Below are positions 57,080-64,000 of a stretch of DNA of 64,000 bases, piece after piece. Below the pieces are notes generated by a model. The model did no database searches and had not been told where the DNA came from. It was given only the letters and a program-made list of their open reading frames with translations. The stretch covers positions 29,900,177 to 29,964,176 of the forward strand of contig JAJEKV010000001.1 in assembly GCA_021234155.1 (NCBI GenBank). The letters are read 5' to 3'. This stretch comes from Isoetes taiwanensis (lineage: Eukaryota; Streptophyta; Lycopodiopsida; Isoetales; Isoetaceae). The position numbers were made by a program, and so were the translations under genes. Positions within the stretch are counted from its first letter, which is position 1. Each line of letters starts with the position of its first letter.

Positions 57080-58980
57080 TATTGGAGTTCTACGAGATCT
57101 TCACGGATTTGAACTCATGGCTCCAAAACCCAAAAGTTTCAATGAGGCAGAACAGAAGATATTGATGCCGGATCTATTCTGAGAGAAAAACCATTGCCTT
57201 CCAAGTTTCTCAACTAGCACCTTCAAAACATGCCATATCAATTCGAGTTGAATGTGCGGAGTTTATTTTGCTTTTGATTCCAGTATGAGTGCTAACAACT
57301 TTTTGAGAATATTTGAGGATTATTCACGAGGTTATGGTTTCAAGAAAAGGTACATGGCTCTCGAGTTTGAAAAATGTTTTGAAAGAAGAGAGTGGCTGGT
57401 GTAGTTAACTTATGAGAGGTGTGGTACCACTTCATAGGATAGACTTCGTCAAAGAAGTTCACAGATGATTTAATCAGATTAGTTGCTCAAAAGATTTGGT
57501 TAATGAGTTGCAAAGGTTTTTCTATACATGCATGAAGTGTAGATGGGGAGTACAAAGAAAGGTTGCTTTTATTTATGACGGTGCCAAAGGCACAGGTACA
57601 ATCCCAGCACTTTTTTAGTTAATGCTTTCATCAATGGTTTGGAAAGGGCGGTCATTGAAGGAAGGCTGCTTGAGAAGGATTTGATTCTATATACAAAGTT
57701 TTTACCAAAACCAGCGATCTAACTTTCGAGGATGCTCTCTACTTTGCTGACAAAGCATCATGTTTCTCTGTAGCCATGATCCTTTTTACCGATACTCTTG
57801 ATGCACATTGCCAGTCATCACCCTTCCATTTCAGTTTATACCATGTCTGAGAAAGAAAAGAAAAAATCTAAGGAGGAAGCTAATTCTCAAGTTCTGAGAG
57901 GTCAATCAGACTTATCTAAATTCTGAGAAGCTTTCATGAGAGATAACATAAAACAATTATGGTTGAACTCAAGGCTGCAAACGGGTAAAACTTTACGAAT
58001 GTATTCATTGCAATAGAATTCTCATCCATCATAAATTTGCTGTGTAAGTGTGTCATCTGATAGAAAAGGCCACTTTGGAAAAGGAATGTCTGTTTGTTCT
58101 TTTGTAAAGAAGTTGGCCATCTTGATGTTAGGTGTCTTTGTTAAGAGGAATATTTTACTATAAGCAGGGAAAAGAAAAAGACGAGCCTAAACCTCTGTGA
58201 GATTTCTTTGAACCAAGTACCTCCACCAAGATTTATTAGGGCTACAAAAGTTCTAGTCACACGAGAAGAAGTTATGGTGGTGCAAACTAGAAGCATGAAT
58301 GAAGCTCATGTACATGCTGAATCAAGTAGGCATTCAACTTGCTAGGTCTTCACCACACGTGGTGGAATCACTGCTTACTCAAATCATAGCTCCACCCCCT
58401 CGTAAAAATATGGTAAGAAAGATCAAGACTTTGATGAAGTTGATGTTTGCTTAAAAATTCCAAAGTAAGTGTGGATCTTTTTCACATTGCTAAAGATTGC
58501 ACCTAGTTATAGAAAAGTGCGCAACAAGCGGTGGTGAGGTATTAAATGCTTATGTGAATTTCGCAGTGCCACTAACCTTGTTCACAGCCGCAGTGAAGAG
58601 ACCACAGGGCATTCACATATTCGGTGCTTTTGGGAGGTTATACCTTCTCCAAATGTATTACTTGATGGGGGATCTCTCTGAAACATCATGCCATATCACA
58701 TTATGAAAAATGTGGTTTCGAGGAGGTGGACAAAAGCTTCTATATTATTAAGATCTTTTATAATGCTAAGATTACCCCTATTGGTGGTTAGCAGTAGCTA
58801 AGATTTTGTTATCTGAGAGGGACATAACTGTAGCTGCTTTTATTAATAGTAGCTTTTTGAAGATATAGGGGATAGTCGACATATGATCTACTTCTAGGAG
58901 AGAAGATGGTTAGCCTTGTGGATGCTAGACGGTCACGGTCTCAAAGGGAGATGTACCATCTCAATGGTTTCAAACTACCA
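57080..58980 (+). pseudogene. Third element A unit: gag and protease, cut by element E
   Basis: The ATG is at 57117. DNA matches 5266-7162 of element A with many indels; zinc-knuckle and protease DNA can be located but frames are short. It stops inside the end of the protease region, where the minus-strand LTR of element E begins. The five bases before E, TACCA, would be its TSD. Confidence 0.75.
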
Positions 58981-60890
58981 TGTTGACCCACAACGCACAG
59001 CTTAGAGTCAAACCGCAAGCCAGCAGTTTTCACTCAGAGTTGGGGTTAAACCTCAGGATCACTTAAGGTGATCAATCTACCGCAGAGAATTTTTCCAAAG
59101 AAAAGCTTCGATTCTGAGTTTCATACCTTTCCCAATTCTAGAATTTGGTTATACTCCAAATCGTCACAGTCATAGGCAGATTGATTTCCAGGTCGGATAT
59201 TTGTGACTTGTTGAGGAAAAGTTGTAGGCAAGCAAGGATAGAGATCTTGAGAGCCAAGTCCCCGAGTTTTAATTTGTGAGATATTGATCTCAAAGTTGGG
59301 TCAGAATTTTGGTCAATATCAGTCAAAACTAAAAGCAGAGCTTCGAGTTTTGCTTAACTTAAGTTGTATGTTGAAATTTGAAGAAATTCCAAAACTAAGA
59401 TGCAATATAGACCTCAAAGGTAAGATTGCATCTTGTCAAATCATGGTTTGAATCACTAAAACTATTTTTTGGCAACTGTTTTGTGGATATCGATCTAAAT
59501 TTGTATCAGACGGGATAAAAGAAATGACAACGAGTTTGGAATGGGATTTTTTTCGAAATTTTTGTACTACGAGGTGCAAATAAGATGGGAGATGAAGTGG
59601 AGATGGTCATATGCAAGAAAAATAGAGAATTCTTTAACTTTGTAAAATGTTTGTGATGCAAAAATACTAAAAGGATCATGACGGTGAAACTTTTTGAATA
59701 CTTGTGATCAACTTTCGGTGATATGAAGGTAATACAAGGTGAATAAGAATCTTAGGAACATAGATCAATCATCAAAATAGCTTAGAAGGTCAATAAATAG
59801 GATCAAATCAATAATATCAGTCAATCTTCTCCAGTTAGGCTGTGCGGACACTGAGAGACGAGAACATCTTTAGATCATGCTTTCGGCATGTATCAATGTC
59901 GAGGTTTGACGTCACGGGCCTTCAAAATCTTACGTCATTTCGATTATATATGAACTTTGGGTTTAGCGGTTCCCGCATCTTGGTGCTTAAATTTAGGCTT
60001 GATAGGATGCTTAAAGTGAGAATCTGAGGAAATAGATAGTTTTGAGCTTAATGATTCCATTCGGCATGATTGAGCAGATTTCAATTAGGGTTCTTGAGGG
60101 TATTTTTCGAGGTACAACGTCTGATGGCGATATTTTTTGGGGGTATAAAGCGAGAATATGCTATATTTATCAATTTTTGAGAAGGCCCCAGGCCATGGTT
60201 CTGCAAGGTACCCAAAAATATAATTATGGAAAGCTTCTACTCATTTTGGGTCTATGGTAACCCTAATCTCTTGGGGAATATTCTAGGTAGATACATAATT
60301 GGAATTCATGGGGAATATTTGGGTAGCATAGGTACTTAGAGCACAATGGTAAATGAAGCAAGAGGAGGTATAAGGGATTGTAAAAAGAATTAGGCAAAGG
60401 GCATTTGCAAGGTGTGATATGTGGGGAATGAAAATAAGGCAAGGAGGAGATATGAAATAGGTATGACATCCATGGGGAAATAAAATGTATTAGAGAAAAG
60501 GAAGACTTAGGCAAGGCAAAATATGATTTGCAAAAGGTGGGCGGGAAGAATATGGATATGAGGGGAAAATGACTAGGGAAATTCAAAAGAAGGTGAGAAT
60601 ATAATGGTAGCAAATTGTTAGGCAAAAAATGGTTAAGGGATGGAACCAAATACCATGGGATCTTCAAACTCTAACTTCCAATCTTCAAAAAGCATCTTCC
60701 AATCTTCTTTAACCCGGCCACCTCTTTGACTAGCTTTGACCTCAAATGAAGTATTCCTTAGGGAGTTGACCTTAGAATTAAATGTCCTTTGGCCTTCATG
60801 CCCCAATGTTGACTACCAAGTCTTCCTTTGACTTAGCCTTCCTAGCACAACAAATAAACCAATCAATTAGTATGTTGCCCTTTGGTAACA
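58981..60890 (-). repeat. 3' LTR of element E
   Basis: The LTR is 1910 bp. On the minus strand it starts TGTTACC and ends GGTCAACA. The opening palindrome has one mismatch (TGTTACC opposite GGGCAACA). The U5 near-palindrome GATCACCTTAAGTGATC is found near 59070. Confidence 0.8.
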
Positions 60891-61772
60891 TCTATAAAAA
60901 CAAGAAAATGGGTGGTCCCTCGGCCATAAGGGGGTCTTCAATTTTGTCCCAAAGAGTGTCTAAGTGAGAATTATGGAAAGAAGAGATTATAAAAGTGCAA
61001 GTGTTGATGAAATAGTGGGTAGATATGGTAGTGAGAGGATGTGAGTGAATGACAAAGGTGAGAATGAGTTGTGAATATATTAAGATGGTAATGGAAATGG
61101 AGTGTATGAGATGAAATGAGTGTGTAAGTAATGGGAATCTAAGCCAAAACAAGAAAATGTGTGAAAAGAAAAAGGTAAGAATGAGTATGAATATGGTAAG
61201 ATGGTGATGGAAATGGGGTGTGAGGTGAAGTGAATGTGCAAAAGTTGAAGTCTCGCCAAAACAAGAAAATGTGTGCCTCCACGATCCTTAAAAATGCAAC
61301 TTCTTGCTATGATGGTGGCTGAATTGCAGAGTGCTCTTTAAGGAATGAGAACAAGAATAAGGAGTTTAATGGATAGCGGGATACTTATGGCGAGATGAAT
61401 AAAGATGGAGAAAGGGTACTGTCATGGAAACATACAAACAAGTTAAACTTGATCCTTGCAACTCTGCTATGATGGTGAAAATTTGAATTTGAGTGCACAT
61501 TTAAGGGAGAGATAAAATGAGAAGAGCATGGCTGAATGGAGGCCCGAGGACCACAATAGGGCAGAGATGAATGAAAATGGAAAAGGGTGCTCCTGCAAAA
61601 TGACGCCAGCAATTAATAAAAATCCACTGTTTTGAAGCTATTTGATGGCTCATCCTTCACTATCTGCAAATATAAGCAATAGAAAACATTAGTTCTAGAA
61701 TTTAAGACAAAGTGAAATCCTAATCCAACCTATTCTAATTTTTTTTTCTTTAATTCTAACTTGTCTTAAGTT
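60891..61772 (-). other. Element E 3' UTR
   Basis: Read on the minus strand it has the paired hairpin blocks (about 61280-61480) and the G-poor tract (about 60980-61250) in the same order as A and C. The GAGGGACCACC block and TTTTCTTGTTTTT precede the LTR. Confidence 0.65.
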
Positions 61773-64000
61773 CTAGAACATAAAAGAACAAACATATATG
61801 TTGATCGATTACCTTTTCGGTGAATAGTGTTGATAGGATTTGGAAGTGGCATCCCTGAAGTTAATTCCTTCAACCAATAAAATTGGTGCACAAGGGTTCC
61901 AACACCTCATAGGGAGCCCACTCCAAAGATTTTCAAACTTACTAGCGAATCTTCCCTTGATTTATTCCATTTGAATAATTCTCGATCTTAGAAAGTCCCT
62001 TGTGACTGTAGAGCAGCTTTGAAAGCAGCCAAATCCTTGGCTTTTAAGCAAATTAATTCTCAGCTTCCATTCTATATTCTTCTAAATGCAAAAGGGTATC
62101 CGGTCTTTCTACCAAAGCATACTCAAAAGAGAAAACACAACTTATGAGCTAACCTCGGAGATGGAAGCTCAAGCTCTCTTTGGGCTTACGGCTTCAATGC
62201 TATAAACTAAGTTAAAAGGGGTATGGTGGTTTGCTGCTTAATGGTGACTCTATAAGCCCATAGAGCATCCACCGGTTGGCATTTTAATCCTTTTGATTAT
62301 CATCCTTTGTTTTTGCAAAATGCCCTTTAAAACTTTATTAGTAGCCTTGACCATTACCTTGGGGATGATAGGAGGAACTCTTGGTATGTTTGACTTTAAG
62401 AATGGTCAATAAATTAGCAATAACTTCATTCACAAAGGGGTACCTCCTATCGAATGCTTGTAGAGGAATACCAAACCCCGTGCACAAATATACTCATGTA
62501 AGAACTTTTCAGCATTTGTAATGGCATTACTTTGTCTTAAAGGAATTACCTCTGCCCATTTGGTAAAAATAATCTGTACTTCTAATAATGTCGATGTTGC
62601 CACGAAGGGGGCTTAATAGAGCCAATATAATCCTAATCCCCATATTTGAAAAGGTCTGGAGAAATTATGGGGTTTTAGTGCATTTGGGAGAAGGATCCTC
62701 TTGCCAAATATTTGGCACTTGTGGCCGAATTTTATACTTGATATAACAATCTTTTAAATATTGTAGGCCAATAATAACTGACACGAGAATTTTCTTGGCG
62801 GTAGTATCTCAGTAAAATGGCCTCCACATACTCCTTCATGCATTTCTCTAAATGATCCAAAGCGGATTCCTCTTCATTGACACACCTCGGTAATAGTCCA
62901 TCCTGTTGACTTTACATAAAACATCATTAATCATTTTAAATTACTGCACTTTTCTTTAAATCTAACAGTCGATCCACGAAGGCATTTCCTTGAATTGTAA
63001 AATTCTTTATAGGTGGCTGCCAATCTTGTTGATTACACTCTTTTCATCATCACACTGTAAGTAGGCTAAGGCATCCACAAAGTCAACAACTTCTACTATA
63101 TCCTCATGATCAAAAGAAAATGTAAAGGTAAATAAAGTAGGACTCTTCACACGATGTAACTCTTTTATGGAAATATCAAAGGTTTGTAGCTTGCAAGCCC
63201 ACCTTTGAATTTTTGGTTTAAGTAGCTTTTACCAAATAGCAAACTGTTGGATTTTTGCTTCATATAAACTTAGGCCCGAACTTTTCAATAGTAAATGACC
63301 TTGTCTGTCAATGAGGAACATGAGAAGCGGCAACCTCTTCTCCATTACGGTGTATTTCTCTTGAGTTGAACTCCATTGTTTGCTAGCAAAGCATAGTGTC
63401 GCGTGTCTGCTTGAGAATAGCTAGGCCTATAGCTTTTAGTATGTCAATGTAGACCTCAAATGGCTTGTCCAAATCAGGTTTTAAGAAGGTTGCTTCTGGA
63501 AATGGACTTTATAAGCAACTCAAAGATTCTTAACTTATCGATGACACTTCTTAATGAGGACATACTTGCTCAGGATTTGGAAATCACGCCTATTCTTGTC
63601 GACTTAGAAATAGGACTTATAATGTGAGCAAAATTAGGAATATACATCCTAAGAAAACTAGTCATGCCAATAAAACTTTTGACACTGCTTCAAATTTTTT
63701 GGGGGGCTTTCCCGATTTTTTAGGGGCTTCAACTTTTCTTGTGCCACTTGTATGCCATTGTTGGATACCTCATGTGTCCCAAAGTTGCCCTTGGATGCAA
63801 AGAAAATACATTTCTTTGGGTTAAAGGGTTGACTCAGTTCCACTGCACAAAAGAACATATTTTTGCCAGCAATTCCAAATGATTAGTAAGTGGATCCTAA
63901 ATACGGGTCATCCAAATAAACTACGAATTCTTGAGGAGACATAGACCTAAAAATAACATCCATAGCTCTCTCACGGAAGGTATAGGATGCATTCATTAGA
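61773..64000 (-). pseudogene. Element E pol, distal part (RT to integrase)
   Basis: Minus strand; the stop is at 61773-61775. Going upstream: integrase C-terminal module, core and zinc region (about 61800-62950), degenerate RNase H (about 63130-63480), RT connection (FNPKKCIFFASKG, EVSNNGIQVAQEK at 63658-63858) and the YLDD site near 63920. Frames are broken by indels, including one at the third acidic residue of integrase near 62350. The rest lies outside the window. Confidence 0.8.

Larger units (their letters stand above)
58981..64000 (-). mobile_element. Element E: minus-strand Tat-like relative of A, truncated by window
   Basis: 3' LTR (58981-60890), 3' UTR and the distal part of pol on the minus strand, continuing past 64000. 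It inserted into the third A unit. It is closer to A than to B, judging by pol and by the 3' UTR hairpins and LTR termini. Confidence 0.8.

Noticed and set aside
38900-58980. RIP-like or deamination decay of the noisy copies
   Set aside because: The dominant changes are A to G and T to C inside CAG/CTG plus indels, not C to T or G to A.

Overview
This window is a repeat-only stretch of a land-plant nuclear genome. I see no host gene, tRNA, rRNA or CRISPR array. It holds Ty3/gypsy LTR retrotransposons: a Tat-like group (families A, B, C, E) with a long gag-pro-pol polyprotein, and chromovirus-type remnants. AT-rich DNA, long LTRs (1.6-2.5 kb) and deep nesting fit a large plant genome. The species cannot be told from the sequence.

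Layout. (1) 640-3454: minus-strand chromovirus pol remnants. (2) Element A (+) starts at 3455 inside that RT; its second LTR ends near 49152. (3) Element B (+), 11144-47039, sits in the 3' UTR of A, with target-site duplication (TSD) CATAC. (4) Element D (-), 18338-40471, sits in the integrase gene of B, TSD ACCTT. (5) Element C (+), 24106-34470, sits in D, TSD ACGCT. The history reads chromovirus, then A, B, D, C. (6) After the second A LTR come another A internal region, a third A LTR, and a third partial A internal region: a tandem array sharing LTRs. (7) The third copy is cut at 58981 by a minus-strand relative, E, which runs off the window.

Domain order in A, B and C is Gag (CCHC knuckles), aspartic protease, an RNase H with its four acidic positions, RT, a second RNase H that has lost two catalytic aspartates, then integrase. 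A catalytically complete RNase H upstream of RT is the most interesting biological feature here. The terminal palindromes of the LTRs and paired hairpins in the 3' UTR show compensating changes between families or copies.

Sequence quality matters. Large parts (about 18.3-19.2, 26.6-28.3 and 38.9-59 kb) differ from cleaner sister copies mostly at CAG and CTG trinucleotides (CAG to CGG or CGAG; CTG to CCG, ACG or CTTTG) and at A runs. This looks like basecalling error at CHG-methylated cytosines, so many apparent frameshifts may not be real.
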